Source: Chimonanthus salicifolius (taxonomy: Eukaryota; Streptophyta; Magnoliopsida; Laurales; Calycanthaceae). From it: 64,000 nucleotides of DNA. A program made the translations under genes and the position numbers. Under the pieces are notes generated by a model. That model saw only the letters and a program-made list of their open reading frames with translations. It did not search any database and was not told where the DNA came from. Of the stretch, positions 1 to 10,090 are shown in pieces. The stretch spans positions 37,006,739-37,070,738 of the forward strand of contig CM023541.1 of the NCBI GenBank assembly GCA_013350335.1, read 5' to 3'. Every line of letters begins with the position of its first letter. The first letter of the stretch is position 1.

Positions 1-416
1 ATTATCAAATGAATGCACAACAACGACAACATTCAAATTACAGTACCTTTTCTCTCTTTCTGATTTTTAAAATACTCTCAACTTATTTTGCATTCGATTT
101 TCTATTTACTTCGGTACGTACCAATGAACAGAAGACATTAATGTGAATTTCTAAAAATAGAATTTCTAACGAGTTTATCTACATGAGTAGACAAATTACT
201 TAAAGACATTAATGTGACAGTACATCTTTCCATTTTTTATTTATCAAATTATATAATATTATTTATTATAATTTTCACAACATTTTTAAAATAACAAGTA
301 TACATTTTTTTAGTAAAAGTTATAGTTTTTTCTTTTTTCTATAACATGGGTATTTCAATGCACATTCAAAATAAAATTAATCCCACAAACATATGCAAAT
401 CTTAACGTCTAAATAA
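1..416. other. AT-rich intergenic sequence
   Basis: No gene, RNA or well-bounded repeat is visible here. The stretch is AT-rich with scattered short poly-A and poly-T runs and stop codons in all frames. Confidence 0.5.
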
Positions 417-720
417 GGGTGGCCATTTTAATACGGGAAAACTCTTTTACGAGACACGGGTTTTCTAGATTTCCCACTTTACCCTCATCCATCAGTACAG
501 CTTTTACTGGATTTTCAGAAATCGGTTCACTTGATCAGTGCACCGACCGGATCACTCTCCTCAAATTTCTATTTTCAAGTGATTCGGTCGGTGCACCGAC
601 CCAAAAGTGAACCGATTTCTGAAAGTCCTCTAAAACCTGTACGGACGGATGTGGTAAAATGGAAAGTTCACTGAAACCCGTGTCTTCTAAAAGACTTTTC
701 CCGTCTTAGGATGAGCACCC
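417..720. mobile_element. Foldback MITE with CTAAATAA target duplication
   Basis: A 304-bp element that folds on itself almost end to end. The left end GGGTGGCCATTTTAATACGG is mirrored by the right end, whose reverse complement begins GGGTGCTCATCCTAAGACGG. The interior continues the inverted repeat: the stretch around 511-535 is mirrored around 600-630, with GGTGCACCGACC-type sequence at the centre. It is flanked by the direct repeat CTAAATAA (409-416 and 721-728). It has no coding capacity. The terminal pattern resembles the element at 49855-50099, whose 9-bp duplication points to a Mutator-derived (MULE) MITE; that family assignment is inference. Confidence 0.8.
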
Positions 721-754
721 CTAAATAAAGAAGTTGATAAGAAGTATAAATCAA

Positions 755-1600
755 GGTGGGCCATGCAGACACCCGATTTTTCTGCTTCTACACAGGTGAA
801 ATTACCATTCTAACCCTCCGTATCCATCATCCGAACGAACTGTCAGTTCATTTTCAGTTCGTTCAGACGAATATACTCGTCCGAACGAACTGTCAGTGTA
901 ATTTCTGTTCGTTCGAACGAATATACTCATCCGAACGAACATAACATTGTAATTTCTGTTCGTTCGGACAAATAAACTTATATATGTTCATTCGTTCGAA
1001 TGATTAGTTTGAATAATTCGAACGAATGAACATATATAGGTTCATTCATTCGAATGATCAGTTTGGATATACCCTAAAAATAGTATGTTCCTTTGATGAG
1101 TAAACAATGTGACATGGTAAATGTCAAAGAATGGTAGAGTAAATGTGGTGCACAAGACACACAATGGAGAGCTAGTTCTGGAGATACCAAGTATCAGTTA
1201 GCAATTCCTTAAAGTAATTTTGACAACTCCTTCAGTATAGGTTCTTGGGGTGTTATTTCGGATTCTGTCTTGACAAACGAAAGCAGTGTCATATTTGTTG
1301 GCAGATCTCAAAGTAAAGCAGCAGAATATGTGGATGCAACTAAAACACAAGTCAAGTCTGAAGATGACAAATTTGAAAAATATGGGGGATGCAGCAAAAA
1401 CATGGGTCAAGTCTGAAGAGGATAAACTTAAGGAATATGGGGATACAACCAAAACATGAGCCAAGTCTAAAGAAGATAAGTTTGAGAAAGTGAACGAATG
1501 AATATATATATGTTCACTCATCTGAACGAACACATCAGTGTAATTTCAGTTCGTTCAGATTATAGAATATAGAGGGATGAAATGGTAATTTCACCTAATT
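755..1600. mobile_element. Degenerate MITE with Tnr-like TTCGTTCGAACGAA motifs carrying a gene fragment
   Basis: The left end (755-825) has the same layout as the element at 16495-17793: ACACCC, TTTTTCTGC, CTACACA, then ATTACCATT and repeated TTCGTTCG/CGAACGAA half-palindromes (835-1065 and 1495-1555). An inverted copy of the left subterminal segment (AGGTGAAATTACCATT) lies near 1579-1594. The right terminus itself is not clear and no target duplication was found. The middle (about 1080-1495) is unrelated to other copies and holds an 18-codon tandem repeat, so it looks like captured or inserted host sequence. Confidence 0.55.
1333..1491 (+). repeat. Three tandem 54-bp units encoding an 18-residue charged repeat (gene fragment)
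   Basis: Units run 1333-1387 (one extra G), 1388-1441 and 1442-about 1491. Read in the period frame they encode DATKTQVKSEDDKFEKYG-type units, rich in K, E and D, with conserved KT-x-x-KS-x-x-DK-x-x-x-YG positions. The third unit has a TGA and the first a one-base insertion, so the fragment is not translatable. The 54-bp period equals 18 codons, which argues for a protein origin. The helical, LEA-like composition is only a resemblance; I do not recognise the parent gene. Confidence 0.5.
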
Positions 1601-2190
1601 TTTTTGAAATTGAATCTAAGAGAGAAATTTTTGAAATATCTGTATGGAGCGCCAAAATTAAATTAATATTTTCCTTCACTAAAAGAGCTCCTTGATCTTA
1701 AGGCCCACAACGTTATAGTTTTGTAAAGTTCGTTCAATTGTCTGAGAGTCATCCAGTTACAGCTATAATGAGCGGGTACCGTCTAGAAGGTAGGGTTAAT
1801 AGCTGTGAGAGTTGCAGGCAAGCCACCAGAGCCTACATTACCTTCTTGTCCTCCAGCTGAACTTGGGATTTTGGTGTTGTCATTCCTAATTGCTTTGGTT
1901 TTGATTTCTTTCCTTGTTGAAAGAAATTGATTTCTTAATTTTGACAGTCTTTCATTTATAGGTTGTGATCAAGCAGTTATTATCTTATTTTAGGTACTCA
2001 GAATGGTGATGCAAGATTCTACAAGATTCTACAACCGGTGTTCTCGCTATTAATGATCCATCAAGAATTTGTTTTTATGGTTTTCCCGTGGGTTGAAGAA
2101 AACATGAATGGTCTGGGCTTTCGAATTTTGGCTACAAGGAATAAAGAATGTCGGTGACAATGCTGGGGAGGTGGTGAACTGATATGGGTA

Positions 2191-2640
2191 TTGCTGGACT
2201 ATTCAACCACTACTTCTACTTTTTTTGAAAAATACAAGCCAATATTTCTTGAACTGTATGTGACATTGGTTTTGAATGCAAGGGAGAAGCCATCAAATGC
2301 CCTTTGTGATGCATTTCATCCACCTTTTATACGCATGGTGTATGAGGGTTTCAAAATTGTCATGGTTCCGGCCTCTGTGAATTTGTCGAAGTGTAATCTA
2401 GAGATTGTGATGGAATCGGTTGGGGTATTATTGAAATCAATCACCCTTGATTTGAGCAACTATGCAGTTGGATTTCTTTCAGTGGTTCTACCACAGGCTC
2501 GGCATGCTGATGAAGGACGGAGAATTAGGGCTTTGGCCATTGTGGGTTGTTTGGCCAAAATGTCGAAGTGATCCAATATGGTAGTAGCAATGTTCAATGC
2601 TATAAAAGCTATCATTGGAGACAAATGCTTTTAGGTATTC
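2191..2640 (+). pseudogene. GCN1: GCN1 (ILITHYIA)-like HEAT-repeat gene fragment
   Basis: The frame at 2191-2571 encodes a 126-residue segment with FFEKYKPIFLELYV, NAREKPSNALCDAF, ESVGVLLKSITLDLS and LPQARHADEGRRIRALAIV. I recognise this as the internal HEAT-repeat part of plant GCN1, the ribosome-associated activator of the eIF2alpha kinase GCN2. After a TGA at 2569-2571 the same frame continues with AMFNAIKAIIG, also a GCN1 segment, so the stop is a lesion. GCN1 is about 2,600 residues long; here only about 150 are present, with no other exons recognisable nearby. It is a dead fragment, perhaps moved by a transposon. The recognition rests on memory of the family, not on a search. Confidence 0.65.
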
Positions 2641-2722
2641 AACTTTGAAAGAAAGCAAATACTATAAAAGCTATCATTGGAGCCAAATGTTTTTAGATAT
2701 TCAACTTTGAAAGAAAGCAAAT
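2600..2722 (+). repeat. Tandem duplication of about 61 bp at the end of the GCN1 fragment
   Basis: The segment beginning CTATAAAAGCTATCATTGGA occurs twice in direct succession (about 2600-2660 and 2661-2722) with only a few substitutions. The first copy is the end of the GCN1-like homology, so the duplication arose within the pseudogene. Confidence 0.7.
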
Positions 2723-3525
2723 ATTTCATCATCTCTTCTCCGAGTCCTCAGAACTTTACAAAATCTTGATGCAGCAGGAAACACCACTTTTGCAATTGGG
2801 AAGGTATGGTGGTTTATGATTTTGGATTAGTATTTTCCCCCATCGAAGTGAAATAATGATGTTGATGGTTTTATTTTGGGCTGTTGTTGTGATTTGTTTT
2901 GTTCTTCTGGTGTTTGTGATAATGCTGGTATCTTTTGAATTGGGTATTTTGGGATATCTCGTATACTTTTTGTGTTTAGCGTTCCTATATCTTTATTTTC
3001 TTGCTGACATTTTTTCTATTGCCTTTGTTTAATAATATGCACACGGATTGGAAAGAGTTAATTGGAACTCTTGGATATCTAAAAGAAACTATGAATTATG
3101 ATCTACATTATCGTAGTACCTAATCAGTTTTGGAGTGTTATAGTGATGCAGATTGTCCTTCACAAATGGTTTCTATGCTTTTCTTCCATCAAAATTTAGG
3201 TATTGAAAACCATCTGATCAAAAGAAAATTAAACATTACTATATGAAAAACAAAGTCTTCATGGCCCTCATTTATAAGTGAAGGAGAGATACAAAGGTTT
3301 TTTAATACTCTATTTGATTAGACTTCGACAAATTCTTACTTGACCTATGTATTTAACCCACGGTCACTTATTCTAAAAGGCTATGGGTCTAACATTTTTA
3401 GCCCATTTATTAAGTGGGCAGGGTCAACCTGAATGCACCCAAAAATTGTCAGGTTTAGATTAACCCATCATCTAGATATCCATTAGACCCGTTACACTAG
3501 TCAACACATGCACAAACACCTAAAT
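2723..3525. other. Intergenic, no recognised feature
   Basis: AT-rich sequence. A short plus-strand frame ends in a donor-like AAG/GTATGG near 2800-2806, which may be a further worn exon remnant, but I cannot tie it to a gene. Nothing else is recognisable. Confidence 0.4.
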
Positions 3526-3530
3526 ATTAT

Positions 3531-3741
3531 TGTAGAAAAATAATAAACTGAGTATTGTATTCAACTCTAAGCTATTGCATGTATTTATATAGCCTCTAGC
3601 AGACCCTAGGACTATCACAATCAAACTGAAACTCTTAACGTAAGTCTAAACCAAATACATCTCTTATTAGAGATAAACACAAATATAGAAACCTAATCAC
3701 ATAATAATTCTATATTCTAAAATCCTAATTATATTCCATCA
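3531..3741 (-). repeat. 3' LTR of the compact LTR element
   Basis: A 211-bp direct repeat of 4527-4736. Its outer minus-strand terminus is TGATGG where the other copy has TGTTGG, a single change at the edge. Confidence 0.85.
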
Positions 3742-4526
3742 CGCCCCCGCAAGATGAAGCGTGGATGAACGCGAAGCTTGGAACGTGAAGAAACAACAGA
3801 TGAACTGCAAAAGTGACGCACCGACTGGCCACGAAGCTTGTTGAAGAAGCGGCACACTGGTTGACTTCTAATTGGCAGCACACTGACTGGCTTCAAATAT
3901 GTGTTGAAGTAGCAGCGTTGATTGGCTGCAAAAATGACAGGCGGCGAACATAGATGGCGGCTTGAAACACAGAACTTGGCACGGACGACGACAGTGGCCA
4001 TAAGACAGTTGTCCGGCAAAAACAGTGATCGCAATATGTGATAAACACAAATGATGAATAGCCTGAAAAACAAGGGGCTGAAGCCATCACATCGATCAAT
4101 CAGATCGGAAGGCCAGCAAACAAAAGGGCTGAAGCCATAAAGGCCAGCAAACAATGGTTGTAGCCATAAAGGCCAGCAAATAATGGCTGAGAAGGGCAAT
4201 TTGCGTCCCTTTCTTCGGCTAAACAGGCCATCTCACATTAGAGAAACGACAAAGTAAGGTGTGCTCGAACGATAGCAAAGTAGGAGGAGAAGGGAAATTT
4301 GCGTCCCTTTCTTCAGCTCTCCCCCTTTCTTCTTGGCACAAATCTCGCAGATCGTGGCGAGAAGAAACATCAAAACACCGATCTGAATCTAGTGGTTGGA
4401 CACATGATCTGAAAACCAGACTATAGTATACTGTTCACAAACAAGCCTCAAATTTTGACATCTTGGACAAATCTTGACATCGAGGCACTCATCATGGAAA
4501 GAGGGTGATGAGTAACTAGGATACCA

Positions 4527-4736
4527 TGTAGAAAAATAATAAACTGAGCATTGTTTTCAATTCTAAGTTATTACATGTATTTATATAGCCTCTAGCCGAC
4601 CTTAGGGCTATCACAATCAAACTGAAACTCTTAACATAAGTCTAAATCAAATACATCTCTTATTAGAGATAAACCAACTATAGAAACCTAATCACACAAT
4701 AATTCTATATTCTAAAATCCTAATTATATTCCAACA
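4527..4736 (-). repeat. 5' LTR of the compact LTR element
   Basis: A 210-bp direct repeat of 3531-3741. On the minus strand it runs from TGTTGG to TCTACA and is followed directly by the primer-site-like TGGTATCCTAG at about 4516-4526. Confidence 0.85.
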
Positions 4737-4741
4737 ATTAT

Positions 4742-5021
4742 CATCTCTTTTTCTCTGTCTATCATCTTTTCGTTCTCTCTCTTTTTTTTAACTACATTCC
4801 TTTCTTCCTAACCCATAGAAGCACACACTCTCGACTCTCTACAGTTAATATATAATAGCTCTCCTTAAGAATTAGTTGTGTGCAGTCATACAAAAAAATT
4901 CCACTTATGACCCATATGGATGAGTAGGTTTAAAAGTTCAAAATTTGTTTATGGTGTTTATAAAATTCCATCTTAGTCCTATAACTAAATGTTGTTATTG
5001 ATCTAATCAATTGAATTGTGC

Positions 5022-5060
<39 letters not shown>

Positions 5061-5379
5061 AGTTTTACTTTCTTAATCGACATCAATCCTTTAATGAATG
5101 GGTAAATGAGTTAGAGTCAGGTTGACCCATGTAATAAATGGATGAAGGGTTAAAAGTTTAAGGTGACAACTCATCTAATAATTGGGTATACAATGGGTCG
5201 AGGAGTGGGATAAATAAGTTGAAAATAGGGGTGATAATGGGTTTCTCTTATTTGTGTATTGCTTCTGGTATGGTTATTTTTATTTTTATACTTCACATGG
5301 AAACCAAGAATGTGTCACTTCTTAACATTTTTATTGTGAAAAACTTTCTCCTGTTGAAATTTGCTTATATTCAGCAGTA
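4742..5379. other. Intergenic with (CT)n microsatellite
   Basis: A (CT)n run occupies about 5029-5055. The rest is AT-rich with no recognised gene. Confidence 0.5.
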
Positions 5380-6770
5380 TTACAAAACTGCAATGGGGAT
5401 CCTTACTGAATGCTTGCCCCCTTCATCAACCCAAATAAGATAACCATTTAAAACATTTCCTTTCCTTTCTCTTTTGCCTAGTATACATACAATGAAGCTT
5501 TTCTTCTCGTACTTCATGGAAATTCAGTGTAGTTGGTGAGATAGCAAGAGTGAAACCTGTGGACGAATGACAAGTTGATGCGCCATCTCCATCATAAATT
5601 TACTGTCCTTGGGAACTGCTTCACTGGTGGGGAAGAATTTGCATCATAGATGGCAATGAAAGAAGGATAATTAAGATCAGAAGATGAGTTGGAGCAGCAG
5701 TCATTACTGGAAGATCTTGTAATTGCGGAGATCTGCGAGGCAGTTAAATTCTTACTGCAAAGGAGATTCACGTAGTCTTATGCATTAGAATCATAAACAA
5801 GACCTGGGTCAAGCGCCTTGTTGGGGATCAACATGTCCAGATCCCATAGCAAGAGGAGTAGCAGGTTCAAAGTCGTACCCGCTATCTTGGATCGGATTAA
5901 GTGTGTTGTCTAGTACATTTGTTTTAGCCATCATGACTGACCTAATTGCAACGGGACTCGAATCAGGGTGTGCGCCTTTCAAGAGGGTGGCCACTTCAGA
6001 TGCATGAGCGCAGGCCATGGATGTCCCGGATTCAATGTTGTAATAACTTGACAGAAATAACTGCTTCCAATCTCGCCACAGGTAGAATAGGTGCCAAAGC
6101 TGCCAACACTTGAACTGGGGGCTAGAACTTCAGGCTTTACCACACCAGGATAGCTCTGAGATGACCCTTTTGAAGAGTATGCTGCTACGACTGGTGCAGG
6201 CTTCATTGCTAAGGTCTGTTGGAATCTAATTCTGGCCATTAGTCTAGAAATGCTTTTTGCATATTCAATAACCTTGATGTCATCATCTGCGTGGAGCACA
6301 ATTCCTGGAAAAGTAAAATCAGGGCTTTTAGTATAATTACATATGAATATTGCTCCTGTGATGTTTGATAGTGACACTTAATATACTTGATAACAGAGTA
6401 GTCCATAATCCTTGCATATTACAATTGACTGCTTGTGAGATCAAACATGTAGAATTCCATGGTTTGATGGTGTCATTGTAGACCAATGCATTTGCTGGGA
6501 ACACGTCTGGCCAATAATGGTTGACCCATTGCCAAGAGTCACTGTTCCACCTAGTTCATGGTCAATATTGCCTGTTGCAGGTGTCAAGTGCCAGGCAATT
6601 CCATTCTTCAATGTCATAAGAGATGGTCCTGAATTGCCAGCAGAAGCAGAGACCAATATACCCTTCTCCATGGCCGAAGAGGATGCAATGTCATAGGGGA
6701 GATGATAGGAATATTTTTGTTTTTTATTACAAGGCACACCGGTGTACCTTTCCACCACTTGGATGATGAT
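5380..6770 (-). pseudogene. Truncated, frameshifted subtilase copy
   Basis: A minus-strand relative of the intact subtilase at 7826-10090. It aligns from that protein's AMEKGILVSxSAGN segment (about residue 295) to its last residues, ending in its own TAA at 5380-5382 after IPIAVL. The signal peptide, inhibitor propeptide and the Asp and His catalytic regions are absent. The Asn region (SAGNSGPS) and the Ser region (SGTSMACAHAS) are still readable but lie in different frames. The copy has several frameshifts and internal stops, for example after DPQQGA near 5809 and in the fibronectin-III-like tail. It lies 1.06 kb beyond the intact gene in the same orientation, so it is most likely a decayed tandem duplicate. 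Confidence 0.88.
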
Positions 6771-6789
6771 AAGTGGACAAAAGGACAAG

Positions 6790-7780
6790 CCCAGTGTCCC
6801 TTGTTATAAAAAATACCAGTGTTCCTAGTACTTCCCAGCTACTAATTGTTTGTCCATTTTATACTCCATTCATGCATATAGAAACAGACAAGAATCTGAT
6901 AACCTGTTTATATGCGAAATTGTAAACGAATTCTTGTAAGTTTTGGGAAGGGTTTTGTTTTACTTTTTCCATGTGGTGGGTCCTTTATGGCCTGCTTTAT
7001 TTATTTATTTTTTTCTTTCTTTCTTTCTTGTATCTTCCTCGTGATTAATGAAGTTACCTTTCAAAAAAAAATAAAATAAATCTGATGCAGATTTATATGT
7101 TAGTATCTACTTATGGATTCAGATTTAGATCCGGCACCAAGGATCCTATCAGATTCAAGTTCGAATTCTGCATTTGAGAATTCAAATTTTACTCAATTTT
7201 TGACCCCAAAATCTAATCCATTTACATCCCCATCTATGGTAAACATATGTGGTTATTAATATGGACTATACATGTAGTTGGTCCTGCTGTGGATGACTAT
7301 GGGAGTAAAGACTGCCCAACAAAAATACCAAGTATCAATTTACAGATTTAAAACGAATTTGAGAAAACCAAAAAAAAAAGGGACTGTTGCCTGCAATCAA
7401 ATGGAAATTGGTCCGAAATCAGATGACAAGGATCTCTGAGTCAACGTGGTTTCAACACATGTAACCATTAGTTGCTGCCAACCTTGATTGTTTTACATGA
7501 GAAATAAACTATCCTTCCACTCTATCAGATGATGGCCCGTCTTTATTTTTTATGTCCAGTTCACATATTGCATCTCTCATTAACTTCATACCATAAATTC
7601 AAGCTTTCTCATCTGTATAGTTGAAATCTTTACAAATCTGGATGCATAAATGATTGATGTCGAAAATGAAGTATGCTGCATTCATTTAGTAAAATTCAAC
7701 TGTACTACTCGGTATAGAGGAGATAATGATTCATTCAGAGGAAGATACATTGTCTCGAAGAACATTTAGTCTAAGAGAAA
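6790..7780. other. Spacer between subtilase pseudogene and intact gene
   Basis: No gene. A T-rich tract followed by an A-rich tail (6955-7080, ending in about 18 mostly A bases) resembles the 3' end of a retroposed copy. Nothing else is recognised. Confidence 0.4.
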
Positions 7781-7783
7781 AGA

Positions 7784-7789
7784 TTTATT
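7784..7789 (-). terminator. Candidate poly(A) signal of the subtilase gene
   Basis: AATAAA on the minus strand about 37 bases beyond the stop codon at 7826-7828. Plant poly(A) signals are loose, so this is a candidate only. Confidence 0.4.
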
Positions 7790-7825
7790 GAAGCATATCG
7801 TCATAGATCCATATTATCATGTGTC

Positions 7826-10090
7826 TTAAACAACTACAATGGGGCTCCTCACTACGTGCTTTCCTACAGTATCGGTCCATGTTAGGGAGCCATATGACAT
7901 TTTTGCCTTCCTTTTTTGGCTCTCTGTTATAGATACAATAAAGCTCTGCTTCTCATTCTTCTCTTGAAATACCAGTGTATCAGGTGTGACTTGGACAGTG
8001 AATAATTTTGATTCCAGTGTAGCCTTGTAAGTCACTGGACCATCGCCAACATTGGTCACTGTCCTTTGGAACTGTTGCAGTGGTGAGGTAGAATTTGAAT
8101 TGTAGAAAGCTATGAATGATGGGTAATTTAGATCCAAAGATGGGTTTGAGCAATCATATGTGGAAGACCTAGTGATAGTTAAGATCTGTTGAGCTGTGTA
8201 ATTCAATGCGCAGAGGAGATCAGCGTAGTCCTGTGCACTTGCATCATAAATAAGACCAGGGTCTAGTGCTTTGTTAGGGTCAATGTGACCAGCTCCCATT
8301 GCTAGAGGATTAGCGGGTCGGAAGTTGTACCCGCTATCCTGTATTGGTTTGAAAGTGTTATCTAAGACATAGGCTGTTGTCATCATGGCCGATCGGATGG
8401 CAGCGGGACTCCAATCAGGATTAGCACCCTTCAAGAGTGCAGCCACTCCAGATGCATGAGGACAAGCCATGGATGTGCCAGATAGGAGGACGAAGTTGCT
8501 TGATAGAGCCAAATTTGTCCCAATTGAGGCTGCAGACAAGTTCGGTGGCCACGCTGCAAGTACTTGAGACCCGGGGGCCAGTACATCTGGTTTCAAGATG
8601 CCAGGATAGCTCAGTGAAGGTCCACGTGAAGTGTATGATGCGACAAATGGTGCTGGCTTTGTCCCTAGTATAGTCTGTTGGACCTTCACCGTGACCATAG
8701 CATTAGCATTGCCTTTTGCATATGCCACCAAGGCAATTGCGTCCTTCGGATCAACCAAGACTCCTGGGCAGAACATGGCCCCAACTTCCCTGAAAGAGGT
8801 ATCATTCGAGATGAATATAGCCCCTGCAGCTTCTGATTGAGCAACATAAACCATTTGGTTATAGGTGTCACCGATGTCTTCACATAATACAATCATGCCT
8901 ACAGCTTTTGATAACTGCTGAGATGAATTGCAAGCTTTGAATGTGTTGTTGTAGACCAATGGCTTGTCAATGAGCAATGCACTCGCAGGAAACAATGACC
9001 AGCCAACAATTGTCACCCCATTACCTAGAATCAAGGTTCCAGCAAAGTCACGGTCAATGCTGCCTGCTCCAACAGTTAACACCCACGGAATTCCGTTATG
9101 TAGGCTCTGAAAGGAAGGCCCTGCATTTCCAGCAGAAGAGGAGACTAGTATACCTTTCTCCATGGCACCAAAAGATGCAATGGCAATTGGATCCTGGTAC
9201 AGAGGGACGCCATCAAATCCCATTGAAATGGATATGATGTTGACACCATCGGCAACTGCTTGGTCCATTCCAGCAAGGACATCAGAAGCGTACCGCCCCT
9301 CATCCCATATGACCTTGTACATGGCCACTCTAGCACGAGGCGCAACACCAATAGCTGTTCCCTTTGCATAACCAAAATATGATGCGCCTAGAACATAGTT
9401 CCCTGCAGCAGTAGATGAGGTGTGGGTTCCATGGCCTTGAGTATCCCGTGTTGAATTCATGGTAATATTGCTGCCCGGGTTGTTGGCCATCACACCCTTG
9501 TTGAAGTAACGCGCACCGATTAACTTGCGGTTGCACATGGAAGTATTAAACTGGACGCCTGGCTCACATTCCCCCTTCCAAATAGCTGGTATTTCACTCA
9601 TTCCGTCATCTTTGAAGCTTTCACTCTCAGGCCAGACTCCAGTGTCAATAACACCAATTATGACATCTTTCCCATAATTGGAAGCTGACCAGAGGCCAGG
9701 GACCAAATTCAGGGAGAGGAATTCATATGTATGGGTGGTATCAAGCTTGACCAATGCATCTCTATAAGCAGAAATGAAACCCGGTTTTTGTTTGAGAGAA
9801 TGTAGTTCATCAGGTGAGAGGACTGCACTGAAACCATTGATCACATTGTCGTAAGTATAGACAAGTATTGAAGAGGAACTGGGTGCCGTCGTGGTGGTGA
9901 CCTCACTCAGAGAAGCAAGAGTAGCAGAGTACCAATGATGGTGATCGGTAAATGCCTTAGGCATGGCCGACTTGTCCATGTGAACAATGTATACAGACCG
10001 CTCAGCCATTGCAGAAACAAGATTGAGCATGAAGAGAAGAAGCCATGCATGGCAGAGGAAGCTTGGACGAGTAGCCATGAGAGTCTTCAT
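7826..10090 (-). CDS. SBT1.9: Subtilisin-like serine protease, SBT1 subfamily (SBT1.9-like)
   Basis: An intact single-exon gene of 754 residues, the usual length for plant subtilases (MEROPS S8A). Order: hydrophobic signal peptide (about 1-29), I9 inhibitor propeptide (about 32-112), catalytic domain starting near TTHTYEFL (118). The triad is complete: Asp149 in VIDTGVWPES, His220 in GHGTHT, Ser540 in SGTSMACPHASG; Asn322 in SAGNAGP is the oxyanion residue. A PA domain is inserted between His and Ser (about 355-475), and a fibronectin-III-like domain ends the protein (LNYPSFIAFY to the C terminus, about 654-754). Such enzymes are secreted to the apoplast, where the propeptide is removed autocatalytically. 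The first Met precedes a good signal peptide, supporting this start. The SBT1.9 label rests on remembered motifs (ASNYGKDVIIGVIDTG, LNYPSFIAFY, EKNEKQSF); the SBT1 clade is firmer. Substrate unknown. Confidence 0.95.
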   Translation of the reverse strand: MKTLMATRPSFLCHAWLLLFMLNLVSAMAERSVYIVHMDKSAMPKAFTDHHHWYSATLASLSEVTTTTAPSSSSILVYTYDNVINGFSAVLSPDELHSLKQKPGFISAYRDALVKLDTTHTYEFLSLNLVPGLWSASNYGKDVIIGVIDTGVWPESESFKDDGMSEIPAIWKGECEPGVQFNTSMCNRKLIGARYFNKGVMANNPGSNITMNSTRDTQGHGTHTSSTAAGNYVLGASYFGYAKGTAIGVAPRARVAMYKVIWDEGRYASDVLAGMDQAVADGVNIISISMGFDGVPLYQDPIAIASFGAMEKGILVSSSAGNAGPSFQSLHNGIPWVLTVGAGSIDRDFAGTLILGNGVTIVGWSLFPASALLIDKPLVYNNTFKACNSSQQLSKAVGMIVLCEDIGDTYNQMVYVAQSEAAGAIFISNDTSFREVGAMFCPGVLVDPKDAIALVAYAKGNANAMVTVKVQQTILGTKPAPFVASYTSRGPSLSYPGILKPDVLAPGSQVLAAWPPNLSAASIGTNLALSSNFVLLSGTSMACPHASGVAALLKGANPDWSPAAIRSAMMTTAYVLDNTFKPIQDSGYNFRPANPLAMGAGHIDPNKALDPGLIYDASAQDYADLLCALNYTAQQILTITRSSTYDCSNPSLDLNYPSFIAFYNSNSTSPLQQFQRTVTNVGDGPVTYKATLESKLFTVQVTPDTLVFQEKNEKQSFIVSITESQKRKAKMSYGSLTWTDTVGKHVVRSPIVVV

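Larger units (their letters stand above)
3531..4736 (-). mobile_element. Compact non-autonomous LTR retrotransposon (TRIM/LARD type)
   Basis: Two direct repeats of about 210 bp bound 785 bp of internal sequence, and the whole is flanked by a perfect 5-bp duplication ATTAT (3526-3530 and 4737-4741). On the minus strand the LTRs start TGTTGG (TGATGG in the left copy) and end TCTACA. Directly inside the right LTR, minus strand, lies TGGTATCCTAG, which shares TGGTATC with the initiator-Met primer site. Just before the left LTR is a purine run GCGGGGGCG that can act as a polypurine tract. The interior has no gag or pol; its longest frame (minus, 3729-4199) runs into the LTR and has no recognisable domain. 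Mobilisation must have depended on another element. Confidence 0.85.

Noticed and set aside
3729..4199. 156-residue minus-strand frame
   Set aside because: It runs from the interior into the LTR of the compact element and contains tandem-like FAGLYGFSP units from short DNA repeats; no domain.
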